Shown: in pieces, positions 19,639 to 28,263 of the stretch
Layout: each line of letters starts with the position of its first letter
How positions within the stretch are numbered: the first letter of the stretch is position 1
Assembly (NCBI GenBank): GCA_028290305.1
Contig: JAQGKC010000060.1
Coordinates: forward strand, 1-64,000
Direction of reading: 5' to 3'
Length of the DNA stretch: 64,000 bases
Source of the DNA: Bradyrhizobium sp.
GTDB taxonomy: Bacteria > Pseudomonadota > Alphaproteobacteria > Rhizobiales > Xanthobacteraceae
Notes under the pieces: model-generated
Told to the model about the DNA's origin: nothing
Seen by the model: only the letters and a program-made list of their open reading frames with translations
Database searches by the model: none
Translations under genes and position numbers: made by a program

Positions 19639-20865
19639 ATGAACGTGCAAGAAGCGCTCCGCGACTCCGTCGCGGATAAAGCCAGCGAACAGCTGTTTCT
19701 CGATCGAAGCTCCTCGTTCTTTCAGCGGACGGCGGCTGTCGCAGCCGCAGCGGCTGCGGAAGCGGAGGATGTTGATCGCGCAGCCCGTTTCCCAAAGGCC
19801 GCGATCGACGCGGCGCGCCAGCAACAGCTTCTGGGAATCCAGATTCCAACCGAGTTCGGCGGGCACGGAGCGTCGATCTTCGACGTTACCGACATGTGCT
19901 ACACGCTCGGTCGCGCCTGCTCTTCCACGGCCATGATATTTGCAATGCATCAGACAAAGGTTGCGTGCCTGATCCGGCACGGGACCGGCAGCACCTGGCA
20001 CGAAATGCTGATGCGTCGCGTGGCGACCGAGCAGTTGCTGCTCGCATCATCGACAACGGAAGGACAGAATGGCGGAAACGTCCGTTCCAGCGCCGCCGCC
20101 GTCGAGCGAACCGGCACGGATATCTCGCTGGTACGCAAGGCGACGGTGATCTCCTATGGCGCGCAGGCCGACGGGATCGTCACCATCGCCCGCCGCGCCA
20201 GCGATGCCGCCGCATCCGATCAGGTGTTGATCGCCCTTACCAAGGACAACTACACGCTCGAACGCAGTCTCGAATGGGAGACGCTCGGCATGCGTGGCAC
20301 CTGCAGCGCGGGTTTCGAGCTGAAGGCGACGGGTTCGGCCGAACAGGTCTTTCCGGAATCGTATGATAAAATTCATGCGCAGACGATGACGCCGGTCGCC
20401 CACCTTTGTTGGTCGTCGGTCTGGGCCGGAATTGCCGCGGCAGCGGTCGAGCGCGCCCAGTTGTTCATCCGCAAGGCGGCTCGCGGATCGGGCGGCCAGA
20501 TGCCTCCCGGCGCCGCGCACTTTACCGCGGCCAAGATGACGCTAACGAAACTGCGCGCCCTGATCACGTCGACACTGGATACCTATGCGAATCATGAACA
20601 TGACGAACGCGCGCTCTCTTCGCTCGACTTCCAGTCGTCGATCAACCTGCTCAAGGTAGAAGCGTCCGAGCTTGCGGTCGAAACCGTCATGAGCGCGATG
20701 CGAGCTTGCGGACTATCCGGCTATCGCAACGACGGCAACTTCAGCGTCGGCCGGCACCTCCGCGACGCGCTTTCAGCACCTTTGATGATCAACAACGACC
20801 GGATCCTCGCCAACATCGCGACCGCAAGCCTGATGAGCGGCGTGCCCGCCAGCCTGCGCGATTGA
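19639..20865 (+). CDS. Acyl-CoA-dehydrogenase-fold flavoprotein of the carrier-protein cassette
   Basis: 408 residues with the acyl-CoA dehydrogenase fold: N-terminal helical domain (IPTEFGGHGASIFDVTDMCYTLGRAC), a beta domain around 130-240 and a C-terminal four-helix domain. The usual C-terminal YEGT motif holding the catalytic glutamate is not recognisable; the matching place reads LMINNDRIL. It may therefore be a variant oxidase, monooxygenase or aminoacyl-thioester dehydrogenase. Flavoproteins of this fold oxidise prolyl-carrier proteins in pyrrole biosynthesis, which makes an aminoacyl-carrier substrate reasonable. It starts 11 bases after a GGAGG and precedes the ligase gene by 31 bp. 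Confidence 0.82.
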   Translation: MNVQEALRDSVADKASEQLFLDRSSSFFQRTAAVAAAAAAEAEDVDRAARFPKAAIDAARQQQLLGIQIPTEFGGHGASIFDVTDMCYTLGRACSSTAMIFAMHQTKVACLIRHGTGSTWHEMLMRRVATEQLLLASSTTEGQNGGNVRSSAAAVERTGTDISLVRKATVISYGAQADGIVTIARRASDAAASDQVLIALTKDNYTLERSLEWETLGMRGTCSAGFELKATGSAEQVFPESYDKIHAQTMTPVAHLCWSSVWAGIAAAAVERAQLFIRKAARGSGGQMPPGAAHFTAAKMTLTKLRALITSTLDTYANHEHDERALSSLDFQSSINLLKVEASELAVETVMSAMRACGLSGYRNDGNFSVGRHLRDALSAPLMINNDRILANIATASLMSGVPASLRD

Positions 20866-20896
20866 ACCGAACAGCCGCAACAAGGGAAGCCCGAAC

Positions 20897-21841
20897 ATGA
20901 ACGTAGCCATCCGAACGGCATCACCCGAGACCACATCGCAAGTAGCCGATCCGCTGGATCACCTCGCCGCAGTGCTATTCCACAAGATGGGCACCGACGG
21001 CGTCTATGCCAGGACCGCGCTTTACGAGGACATGGTTGAACGGCTCGCCGCCCTGATCACGCGACATCGCGAACCCGACACCGAGGTGATGCGTTTTCCG
21101 CCGGTCATGAACCGCGGCCAGCTGGAGAAATCCGGCTATCTGAAAAGCTTCCCCAATCTGCTTGGTTGCGTCTGCGGTCTTCACGGGACGGAACGCGAAA
21201 TCCATTCCGCCGTCAGCCGCTTCGATGCCGGTGGCGACTGGACAACCTCGCTCTCGCCCGCCGATCTCGTGCTCTCGCCTGCGGCCTGCTATCCGGTCTA
21301 TCCGATTGCCGCGAGCCGAGGCCCGCTGCCGTCCGGTGGCTTACGCTTTGACGTCGCAGCCGACTGCTTCCGCCGCGAGCCCTCTCGCCATCTTGACCGG
21401 CTGCAGTCCTTCCGGATGCGCGAATATGTCTGCATCGGCAGCCCGGACGACGTGTCCAGTTTTCGCGAGCGCTGGATGGTGCGCGCTCAAGCCATCGCAC
21501 GCGATCTCGGCCTGACTTTCAGGGTCGATTATGCGAGCGATCCGTTCTTCGGCCGCGTTGGTCAAATGAAGGCGATCAGCCAGGTGCAGCAATCGCTTAA
21601 ATTCGAGCTCCTGGTCCCGCTGCGCTCCGAAGAGCAGCCGACGGCCTGCATGAGCTTCAACTACCACCGCGACCATTTCGGCACGACCTGGGACATCGTC
21701 GATGCGACGGGTGAGCCGGCGCATACCGGCTGCGTCGCGTTCGGAATGGATCGCCTCGCCGTGGCCATGTTCCACACGCACGGAACCGACGTCGCCGTGT
21801 GGCCGGTCGAGGTAAGGAAGATGCTCGGCCTTGCGCCGTAA
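20897..21841 (+). CDS. Amino acid:[carrier protein] ligase (seryl-tRNA-synthetase-like)
   Basis: 314 residues, a class II aminoacyl-tRNA-synthetase catalytic core without the N-terminal tRNA-binding arm of SerRS. Motif 2 is seen in CFRREPSRHLDRLQSFRMRE and motif 3 in AFGMDRLAVAMF. Cys131, Glu176 and Cys279 fall exactly where I recall the zinc ligands of the characterised Bradyrhizobium ligase Bll0957. Those enzymes activate glycine or alanine with ATP and load the phosphopantetheine arm of a neighbouring carrier protein instead of a tRNA. The carrier protein is at 19010-19282. The amino acid cannot be decided from sequence alone. Confidence 0.92.
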   Translation: MNVAIRTASPETTSQVADPLDHLAAVLFHKMGTDGVYARTALYEDMVERLAALITRHREPDTEVMRFPPVMNRGQLEKSGYLKSFPNLLGCVCGLHGTEREIHSAVSRFDAGGDWTTSLSPADLVLSPAACYPVYPIAASRGPLPSGGLRFDVAADCFRREPSRHLDRLQSFRMREYVCIGSPDDVSSFRERWMVRAQAIARDLGLTFRVDYASDPFFGRVGQMKAISQVQQSLKFELLVPLRSEEQPTACMSFNYHRDHFGTTWDIVDATGEPAHTGCVAFGMDRLAVAMFHTHGTDVAVWPVEVRKMLGLAP

Positions 21842-21871
21842 CGCATCCTAGGGATCGACTGGTAGACCGCC

Positions 21872-22750
21872 GTGCTCACGCCGAAAATTCGATGCCGCGA
21901 AATTTCCGAGACCGACATCGATGCGATCGCGGACCTTCTGACACGCGGATTTGCGGGCCGCTCACGCGAATACTGGATGCAGGGATTGCGCCGCCAGGCC
22001 GCGCGCGAAATCCCCAACGGCTATCCACGTTTCGGCTATCTGCTCGACAGTGATGGTAGTGCGGTCGGCGTTCTGCTGCTGCTGTACACGTCCAGGATCA
22101 ATGGCGAAGAGACGACGATCTATTGCAATCTGTCGAGCTGGTACGTCGATCCGGCGTTTCGAAATTACGCGCCGCTACTAACCAAAATCGCGCAGAAAAA
22201 CAAGGAAGTCACCTACCTCAATATCAGTCCTGCGACGTGGACATGGCCGATCATCGAGGCGCAGGGCTTCAATCCCTATTGCAGCGGATTGTTCTTCTCG
22301 ATCCCGGCGCTGTCCCGCGTCAAGCCGGGCACGGCCATCGAGACCATCTCGCCCGACACCCGCGCCATCGAAGGCTTGCCACAAACCGACGTCGAACTAC
22401 TGACCCGGCACGCACGATATGGCTGCCTTAGCCTCGCATGCCGCACAGCCACCGGCGGCCCTTTTCCGTTCATCCTGCTGCCGATGCGCATCCGCCGGGG
22501 ATGGATTGCGCCACCGGCGATGCAACTGATCTATTGCCGCGATATCGCCGAATATGTCCAGTGCGCCGGCGCCATCGGCCGGCTTCTCATCCGGCACGGC
22601 AAGCTGTCAGTCATTCTCGATTCGAACGGGCCTGTAGCTGACCTCACCGGCATCTATTCCGAAGCGCGCGGCCGCAAATACTTCAAAGGACCCCACGCGC
22701 CCCGCCTCGCCGACCTGACCGACACCGAACTTGTGCTGTACGGTCCCTGA
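21872..22750 (+). CDS. GNAT-like acyltransferase candidate in the carrier-protein cassette
   Basis: 292 residues, begins with GTG. The N-terminal half resembles a GNAT N-acyltransferase: IRCREISETDIDAIADLLTRGF, then hydrophobic strands (AVGVLLLLYTS), WYVDPAFRNYAPLL, and a later EAQGFNPYCSG. The C-terminal half (about 150-292) is less recognisable. It follows the ligase by 30 bp and is probably in the same transcript. An aminoacyl-carrier thioester would be a natural acyl donor, which is an inference. The ribosome-binding site is weak. Confidence 0.65.
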   Translation: MLTPKIRCREISETDIDAIADLLTRGFAGRSREYWMQGLRRQAAREIPNGYPRFGYLLDSDGSAVGVLLLLYTSRINGEETTIYCNLSSWYVDPAFRNYAPLLTKIAQKNKEVTYLNISPATWTWPIIEAQGFNPYCSGLFFSIPALSRVKPGTAIETISPDTRAIEGLPQTDVELLTRHARYGCLSLACRTATGGPFPFILLPMRIRRGWIAPPAMQLIYCRDIAEYVQCAGAIGRLLIRHGKLSVILDSNGPVADLTGIYSEARGRKYFKGPHAPRLADLTDTELVLYGP

Positions 22751-22800
22751 GTTCAGGCACCTAAACTCAGGCAACCAAACTCAGGCAACCAAACTCAGGT
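22751..22800. repeat. 14-bp tandem repeat, about 3.5 copies
   Basis: Units ACTCAGGCAACCAA at 22765-22778 and 22779-22792 are identical; a diverged first copy is at 22751-22764 (GTTCAGGCACCTAA) and a partial copy at 22793-22800. The array starts right after the stop of the GNAT-like gene and its last part contains the stop codon of the converging aminotransferase gene. Confidence 0.9.
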
Positions 22801-23667
22801 ATGGGCAAACTCCCAGTATAGTTTCCGCGCCCGGCGGTAGAACGGCCCCAGCTGCAGCGACCGGTCGTCGATCCTGATCACCGGAGCGACCTTGGCGAAA
22901 TTTCCGCTCGAGAAAATTTCGTCGGCCCCCTGAAAATCGGAATATCGCAGGGTCGCCTCATCGACGGTAACGCCGTCGGCGCGCAGCAAATCAATCACCC
23001 GCTGGCGCGTGATGCCGTTAAGAAACGTTCCGTTCGGCGCCGGCGTATAGACGACACCATTCTTCGCCATGAACACGTTCGAGTTGCCGAACTCTGCGAC
23101 ATTGCCGAGCATGTCGAGCATCAGGCAATTGGTAAAACCCCGCGCCTGCGCTTCAATCAGCGCGCGCGAATTATTCGGGTAGAGGCAGGCCGCCTTGGCA
23201 TCGACGGGCGCGCTTTCCATGGTCGGCCGGCGGAAAGGCGACAGCGTGATCGCGCTGCCTGTCGGCGACGGCATCGGCGCCACATAAATGCACAGGCACC
23301 AGCTCGTTGTTTCGGCGTCGAACAACACGCCTCCGCCGCTGCCGTTCTGGGCCCAATACATCGGCCGGATATAAAGCTCGGCATTGGGCGCGAAGCGGGC
23401 GATCCCCTCTCGCGCGAGCCCCAGCCATGTCTCGGTATCGACGACCGGCTTGAGTTTGAAATGGATGGCGGACTGGTTGACCCGGGCGCAGTGCCGGTCG
23501 AGATCCGGCACCACGCCCTCGAAAGCGCGCGCGCCGTCGAAAACAGTCGAGCCCAGCCAGGCCGCATGCGTGCGCGGACCCATGATCGGCACATTGCCTT
23601 CATGCCACGCACCTTCAAAAAAGGTCCAGGTCTGCGAGAAACTAACCGGTGCTATCGTCTGCGCCAT
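22795..23667 (-). CDS. Class IV aminotransferase, branched-chain type
   Basis: 290 residues, PLP enzyme of fold type IV. The likely Schiff-base lysine is Lys158 in VDAKAACLYPNN; further family marks are the Arg-rich YIRPMYW, the EFGNSNVF phosphate-binding segment and GITRQRVIDLL. It probably interconverts branched-chain amino acids and 2-oxo acids, though D-amino-acid transaminases share this fold. The ATG at 23667 is preferred over two ATGs just upstream and a TTG at 23706; none has a strong ribosome-binding site. It converges on the carrier-protein cassette. Confidence 0.85.
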   Translation of the reverse strand: MAQTIAPVSFSQTWTFFEGAWHEGNVPIMGPRTHAAWLGSTVFDGARAFEGVVPDLDRHCARVNQSAIHFKLKPVVDTETWLGLAREGIARFAPNAELYIRPMYWAQNGSGGGVLFDAETTSWCLCIYVAPMPSPTGSAITLSPFRRPTMESAPVDAKAACLYPNNSRALIEAQARGFTNCLMLDMLGNVAEFGNSNVFMAKNGVVYTPAPNGTFLNGITRQRVIDLLRADGVTVDEATLRYSDFQGADEIFSSGNFAKVAPVIRIDDRSLQLGPFYRRARKLYWEFAHT

Positions 23668-23823
23668 CATTGCCATCCACGCTGCGGCCCCGCGGGCCGC
23701 GCACAATGGCGCTCACTATTGCCGGAATTACTAAGGATTTCCTTTCGGGGATCGCTGGTAATAGCGATGGATTCAGGATTGACAGACCATAGTGACGGGG
23801 TGATTTTCCGTATCGGAGCCGAT

Positions 23824-24774
23824 ATGCCCCTCGATCCCTTGGCAAAACGTTTTCTCGCCATGATGGCGGCGGCCTCGCCGGGCGATCGATTGCGGCCGGC
23901 GCCGAACGAGCGCCGCCAGGCGCTGGCGAAACTCATGCAGTTCGCGCGTGCCGATGTGCCTACATCTGATGGCGTCGACGGCGTGTTGCCGGGCCCGGCG
24001 GGTGATATTTCTTATCGTCTGTATGCACCTTCAATGGACGACTTATCAAAGGACGACCTCGAACGTTTGCCGGGTTTCGTGTTCTTCCATGGCGGCGGCA
24101 TGGTTGCCGGCAGCGTCGACACGCATGACCGCATCTGCGCGGCGCTCGCACACACGACGGGATGTCGCCTTGTTTCCGTTGATTACCGCCTCGCGCCCGA
24201 ACACAAATTTCCAGCCGCCGTCGAGGATGCGATCGCGGCGACCAGGTGGGTGTCTACCCATGCCTCGTCGCTTGGCATCGATCCGGCAAGACTCGTCGTC
24301 GGAGGCGACTCCGCCGGAGCAACGCTCGGCGCCGTGGTTTGCCAGGACGCGACGCGAAATGCCGGACCTCCGATTCTTCTGCAATGCCTGATATGTCCCG
24401 TGCTCGATTTCGAAGAAACATCACCGTCGCGTGACGCATTCTCGGAAAATTATCTCATCGACAGCGCCATGATCGCAGCAGACCTCGCCGACTATCTGCC
24501 TGACGGAGCAAACCCTGCCGATCCCAAGATTTCACCGCTTCGGGCAACTGATCTGGCCGGGCTTCCAGCCGCCATCATCCATACCGCCGAATTTGATCCG
24601 ATGCGCGACGAAGGCAATGCCTACGCAAGAAAACTCATGGCGGCGGGCATCGAGGTCGACCATGTCTGTCACGACGGCATGATCCATAATTTTCACGCCA
24701 TGGGCGCGATTCTTCCGCAAGGGCGGCTGGTCCTGCGCCAGATCGGAGAGCAGGTCAGGCGCGCGCTCGGCTGA
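23824..24774 (+). CDS. Alpha/beta hydrolase, hormone-sensitive-lipase family esterase
   Basis: 316 residues, the usual length for bacterial HSL (family IV) esterases. The oxyanion-hole motif HGGG is at 89-92 and the nucleophile is Ser163 in GGDSAGA; the acid is probably in EFDPMRDEG and the histidine in MIHNFHAM. The conserved YRLAPEHKFPAAVEDA is present. The ATG at 23824 is preceded by GGAG with 5 bases spacing; another ATG at 23767 is possible but lacks one. It is likely cytosolic, acting on short-chain esters. Confidence 0.9.
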   Translation: MPLDPLAKRFLAMMAAASPGDRLRPAPNERRQALAKLMQFARADVPTSDGVDGVLPGPAGDISYRLYAPSMDDLSKDDLERLPGFVFFHGGGMVAGSVDTHDRICAALAHTTGCRLVSVDYRLAPEHKFPAAVEDAIAATRWVSTHASSLGIDPARLVVGGDSAGATLGAVVCQDATRNAGPPILLQCLICPVLDFEETSPSRDAFSENYLIDSAMIAADLADYLPDGANPADPKISPLRATDLAGLPAAIIHTAEFDPMRDEGNAYARKLMAAGIEVDHVCHDGMIHNFHAMGAILPQGRLVLRQIGEQVRRALG

Positions 24775-24866
24775 CCGGCACACCGAATGAGTGCGGCTCC
24801 GTAGTCAGCAGTTTGATGAAAATTCAGAACCGAAAACGTCAGACATCGCGCTACGCGTTGATGATT

Positions 24867-24890
24867 AATTGATTCAAATTTTAATCAATT
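24867..24890. promoter_or_regulatory. Inverted repeat upstream of metY
   Basis: Perfect 8-bp arms AATTGATT and AATCAATT flank an eight-base spacer, 131 bp before the metY start in an AT-rich stretch. There is no run of T after it, so an operator is more likely than a terminator. The rest of the 24775-25021 gap holds no visible gene; a SAM riboswitch was looked for and not recognised. Confidence 0.4.
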
Positions 24891-25021
24891 GGTGGCGGTC
24901 CATTAGGGTTATTTCATCAATCTTTGCGCGAATTATTGCTCGCTTGACGGCGCCCTTCTAGAAACGACACGGGGCGAAGAAAACGCATCATGAAATGCGT
25001 GTCGCGAACGCGAGGTGGATC

Positions 25022-26326
25022 ATGCGTAACGAAACCATTGCTATTCACGCCGGCTACGACCCCGATCCAGCAACCAAATCCGTCGCCGTTCCGATCTACC
25101 AGACCGTCGCCTACGCCTTCGATAGCGCCGATCACGGCGCCGCTCTCTTCAATCTCGAAGCGGAAGGCTATCGCTACAGCAGGATTGCGAATCCAACCAC
25201 CGCCGTTCTGGAAAAGCGCGTTGCCGAACTCGAAGGCGGCGTCGGAGCGCTCGCGGTCGCGACCGGACAGGCCGCCCTGCATTTCGCCCTGGTCAATCTG
25301 GCCGACACCGGCGGCAACATCGTCTCCGTCCCTCAATTATACGGCACAACGCACACCCTGCTCTCGCATGTGTTGCCGCGCCAGGGCATCACCACCCGCT
25401 TTGCCGACAGCGATCGCGCGGATGACATCGAGAAGCTGATCGACGAAAACACCAAGGCTGTTTTTTCCGAGACCATTGGCAACCCCGCCGGCAATGTTTG
25501 CGATATCGAAGCACTGGCGAAGGTCGCGCATCGTCATGGCGTGCCGCTGGTCGTCGACAACACGGTAGCAACCCCGATTCTGCTCAAGCCTTTCGATTAC
25601 GGCGCCGATATCGCCGTCCATTCGCTGACGAAGTTTCTCGGTGGCCACGGCACCACGCTCGGCGGCGCGATCGTGGACAGCGGCCGTTTTCCATGGACGG
25701 AACACGCTCGCCGCTTTCCCACCTTCAACGAACCCGATGAGTCCTATCATGGTCTCGTCTACACCAAACAATTCGGCGCCAGCGCGTATATTCAGCGGGC
25801 GCGTAGCGTCTATCAGCGCACCATGGGCTCCGTTCTTTCGCCGTTCAACGCATTCCTTCTGCTACAGGGAATCGAAACGGTGGCGTTGCGCATCGAACGG
25901 CACGTCGAGAACGCACGCAAGGTCGCGGACTTCCTGCGCAGCGATCCGCGCGTCGCCTGGGTCAACTATGCCGGTTTTTCCGACAGCCCCTATTACGAGC
26001 TGGTTCAGAAATACCTGAATGGTCATGCTTCTTCGCTGTTTACGTTCGGCATAAAAGGCGATCTCGAAGCCGGCAAGGCCTTCTATGACTCGCTGAAGCT
26101 GATCACGCGGCTGGTCAATATCGGCGACGCGAAATCGCTTGCCTGCCACCCGGCATCGACCACCCACCGTCAGATGACCCCCGAACAGCAGCGCATGGCC
26201 GGCGTTCTGCCGGAAACGATCCGGCTTTCGATCGGGATCGAACATTCCGCCGACATTATCGAAGATATCGACCAAGCCCTCTCGCAGGCATGCCCGCGAT
26301 ATCAGCGGCTTGAGGCGGCGGAATAG
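25022..26326 (+). CDS. metY: O-acetylhomoserine/O-succinylhomoserine sulfhydrylase
   Basis: 434 residues, PLP-dependent Cys/Met metabolism family; the length fits MetY rather than the shorter MetB/MetZ. The PLP lysine is Lys204 in SLTKFLGGHG; the YRYSRIANPTT segment near 50 and the C-terminal SLACHPASTTH are conserved. It makes homocysteine from activated homoserine and sulfide, in the cytosol. The ATG at 25022 has GAGGTGG a few bases upstream; the frame extends to 24995 without one. metA follows 16 bp later, giving a two-step methionine module. Confidence 0.9.
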   Translation: MRNETIAIHAGYDPDPATKSVAVPIYQTVAYAFDSADHGAALFNLEAEGYRYSRIANPTTAVLEKRVAELEGGVGALAVATGQAALHFALVNLADTGGNIVSVPQLYGTTHTLLSHVLPRQGITTRFADSDRADDIEKLIDENTKAVFSETIGNPAGNVCDIEALAKVAHRHGVPLVVDNTVATPILLKPFDYGADIAVHSLTKFLGGHGTTLGGAIVDSGRFPWTEHARRFPTFNEPDESYHGLVYTKQFGASAYIQRARSVYQRTMGSVLSPFNAFLLLQGIETVALRIERHVENARKVADFLRSDPRVAWVNYAGFSDSPYYELVQKYLNGHASSLFTFGIKGDLEAGKAFYDSLKLITRLVNIGDAKSLACHPASTTHRQMTPEQQRMAGVLPETIRLSIGIEHSADIIEDIDQALSQACPRYQRLEAAE

Positions 26327-26342
26327 ATCGGCCGGGCCTGGC

Positions 26343-27371
26343 ATGACTGTCCTGTTCGACAAACATCGGCTGATCGTCAGTCCCGCTTTGGCGCCCGCGC
26401 AGCTGCGCGACGCCGATGAACGCGACAGCCGTCAACAGACGGCCGATGCGGTACTCACGATCGGCCTCATCAACAATATGCCTGATACCGCGCTGCAGGC
26501 GACGGAGCGTCAGTTCACACGTCTTCTGAAGGCTGCCGCTGGAAACAATCGTATCCATCTCCATTGCTTCTCGCTGCCATCCGTGAAGCGATCGCCGGCC
26601 GCCAAGCTGCAGATCGACGGACGATACACCGACATCGCCGATCTTGGCCGCCTGAAAATCGATGGGCTGATCGTGACAGGCGCCGAGCCGAACGCTGCGA
26701 CCCTTCCCGAAGAGCCGTTCTGGCAAGACCTCACGGCGATCATCGACTGGGCGGAAACCAACACGCGTTCGACGATATGGTCGTGTCTCGCCGCCCATGC
26801 CGCGGTCTTGCATCTCGACGGCATCGAGCGGCAACGGCTCGACGCAAAATGTTCGGGTATCTTCGATTGCTTTAGAGTGACCGACGATTGGCTAACGCAG
26901 GAAATCGCATCGCCGCTCAAGATCCCGCACTCGCGCCTCAATGCGCTGCGTAAGAGCGACCTGGTTGCGAGGGGATACCGGGTACTGACCGAATCGCCGG
27001 AAGCTGGCGTCGATATCTTCGCCAAGCAACTGCGCAGCCGTTTCATCTTCTTTCAGGGGCATCCGGAATACGAGGCCTTGTCGCTGCAGCGGGAATATTT
27101 GCGCGACATCACCCGGTTTATCGGGGGTCAGCGGGATACCTATCCGGCCTTCCCTAAAGGCTATTTCGACGTCGAAACCGAGAACAAGCTAACAAGCTTT
27201 CAGAAGCGGGCGAGCATCGAACGCAAGCTTCCACTCAGTGTCGAGCTTCCAAACCTCACACTTCGCCCGGATATCGCGGCCGGCGCCGCGGCATCGGCTA
27301 TCTTCAAGAACTGGCTCGAATATCTCTCCGACCGTGCGAGAGCGACGGCCGACAGCGCTCATCGCAGATAA
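26343..27371 (+). CDS. metA: Homoserine O-acyltransferase, MetA family
   Basis: 342 residues, glutamine-amidotransferase-like fold. The catalytic Cys148 lies in SCLAAHA, and His240/Glu242 in GHPEYE. The protein has the MetA signature TIGLINNMPDTALQATERQF. The residues that separate succinyl- from acetyl-transferases follow the TGA at 113-115; here they read EPN, matching neither the usual glycine nor glutamate pattern by eye. Which acyl group it transfers is therefore open. The ATG at 26343 lies after the metY stop; an earlier in-frame start would overlap metY. Confidence 0.82.
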   Translation: MTVLFDKHRLIVSPALAPAQLRDADERDSRQQTADAVLTIGLINNMPDTALQATERQFTRLLKAAAGNNRIHLHCFSLPSVKRSPAAKLQIDGRYTDIADLGRLKIDGLIVTGAEPNAATLPEEPFWQDLTAIIDWAETNTRSTIWSCLAAHAAVLHLDGIERQRLDAKCSGIFDCFRVTDDWLTQEIASPLKIPHSRLNALRKSDLVARGYRVLTESPEAGVDIFAKQLRSRFIFFQGHPEYEALSLQREYLRDITRFIGGQRDTYPAFPKGYFDVETENKLTSFQKRASIERKLPLSVELPNLTLRPDIAAGAAASAIFKNWLEYLSDRARATADSAHRR

Positions 27372-27506
27372 AGTTCGGCGTTATGGATAATGTTGAACGC
27401 CGCTTGCGCGGAGCGACCGGCAGATGGTTCAGTGATCATTATCTGCCGGGAAGGCCGAGGAACTTCCAGTGCGACGCCATTGTTTGACTCCGAAAGTATA
27501 GAAATC

Positions 27507-28259
27507 ATGCACCCGGTGTGGTCTTCCTTAAAGGCGCGCGTCAGCAACCGGATGGCAAGGCATCTGCGCACCGCGCCGTTCAAGCTGCGCAACAGCAGCC
27601 CGATGGTCAGTTTCACCTTCGACGACGCTCCCATAAGCGCGGTCACCGTCGGCGCCGCGATGCTTGAGGCGTACAATGCACGGGGAACCTTCTACGTGTC
27701 TGGCGGCCTCGTCGATACATGGTCCGGCCATTGGACCGCAGTCAGCGCCGAGGACATCGTCGGCCTTCACCGCCGAGGTCATGAAATTGCCTGCCATACA
27801 TTCTCGCACGCGAACACGAGGAATCTCAATTCGGCAGCGATGGCTGCCGAGATAGCAAAGAATCGCCGTTACTTGTTATCGCTGGACCCGTCGATCAAGA
27901 TCGATAATTTCGCATATCCCTATGGCTTGGGATCCGTGTCGCACAAGGGGCAGCTCGGGAAAGCCTTCCATTCGTCCCGCGGCATTCTTCCCGGCGTCAA
28001 TAGCGGCGTCGTGGATCTGCAATACCTGCGTTCTGTCCCCTTGATCGAACAGGACATCGACCGTGATGGAATCGATCGTGCGTTCGACGAAGCCGTCGAC
28101 ACGAATGGCTGGCTCATTTTCTATAGCCATGACGTGGCTGATGTGCCCAGCCCCTACGGGTGCTCACCATCATTTTTGCGCCATGCTCTGGATGCGGCAT
28201 CTCGCCGGAATATTCTGAACTTGAGCGTTGCCGACGCTTTGCGGTCGGCGGGCGCCTAA
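27507..28259 (+). CDS. Polysaccharide deacetylase (NodB homology domain)
   Basis: About 250 residues, carbohydrate esterase family 4 fold. Motif 1 TFDD is at 37-40, motif 2 is CHTFSH (metal histidines), motif 3 YPYG, and a C-terminal YSHDV supplies the last motif. No signal peptide is seen, so it may be cytosolic or use another route. The ATG at 27507 is a judgement: a frame back to 27390 exists, and neither has a strong ribosome-binding site. The substrate could be an N-acetylated sugar polymer or a lipid-linked sugar. It converges on the SulP gene with a gap of 4 bp. Confidence 0.8.
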   Translation: MHPVWSSLKARVSNRMARHLRTAPFKLRNSSPMVSFTFDDAPISAVTVGAAMLEAYNARGTFYVSGGLVDTWSGHWTAVSAEDIVGLHRRGHEIACHTFSHANTRNLNSAAMAAEIAKNRRYLLSLDPSIKIDNFAYPYGLGSVSHKGQLGKAFHSSRGILPGVNSGVVDLQYLRSVPLIEQDIDRDGIDRAFDEAVDTNGWLIFYSHDVADVPSPYGCSPSFLRHALDAASRRNILNLSVADALRSAGA

Positions 28260-28263
28260 GCGC

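Noticed and set aside
24775..25021. SAM-II or SAM-V riboswitch upstream of metY
   Set aside because: The conserved pseudoknot segments could not be recognised; only a simple inverted repeat is present. A covariance-model search would settle it.
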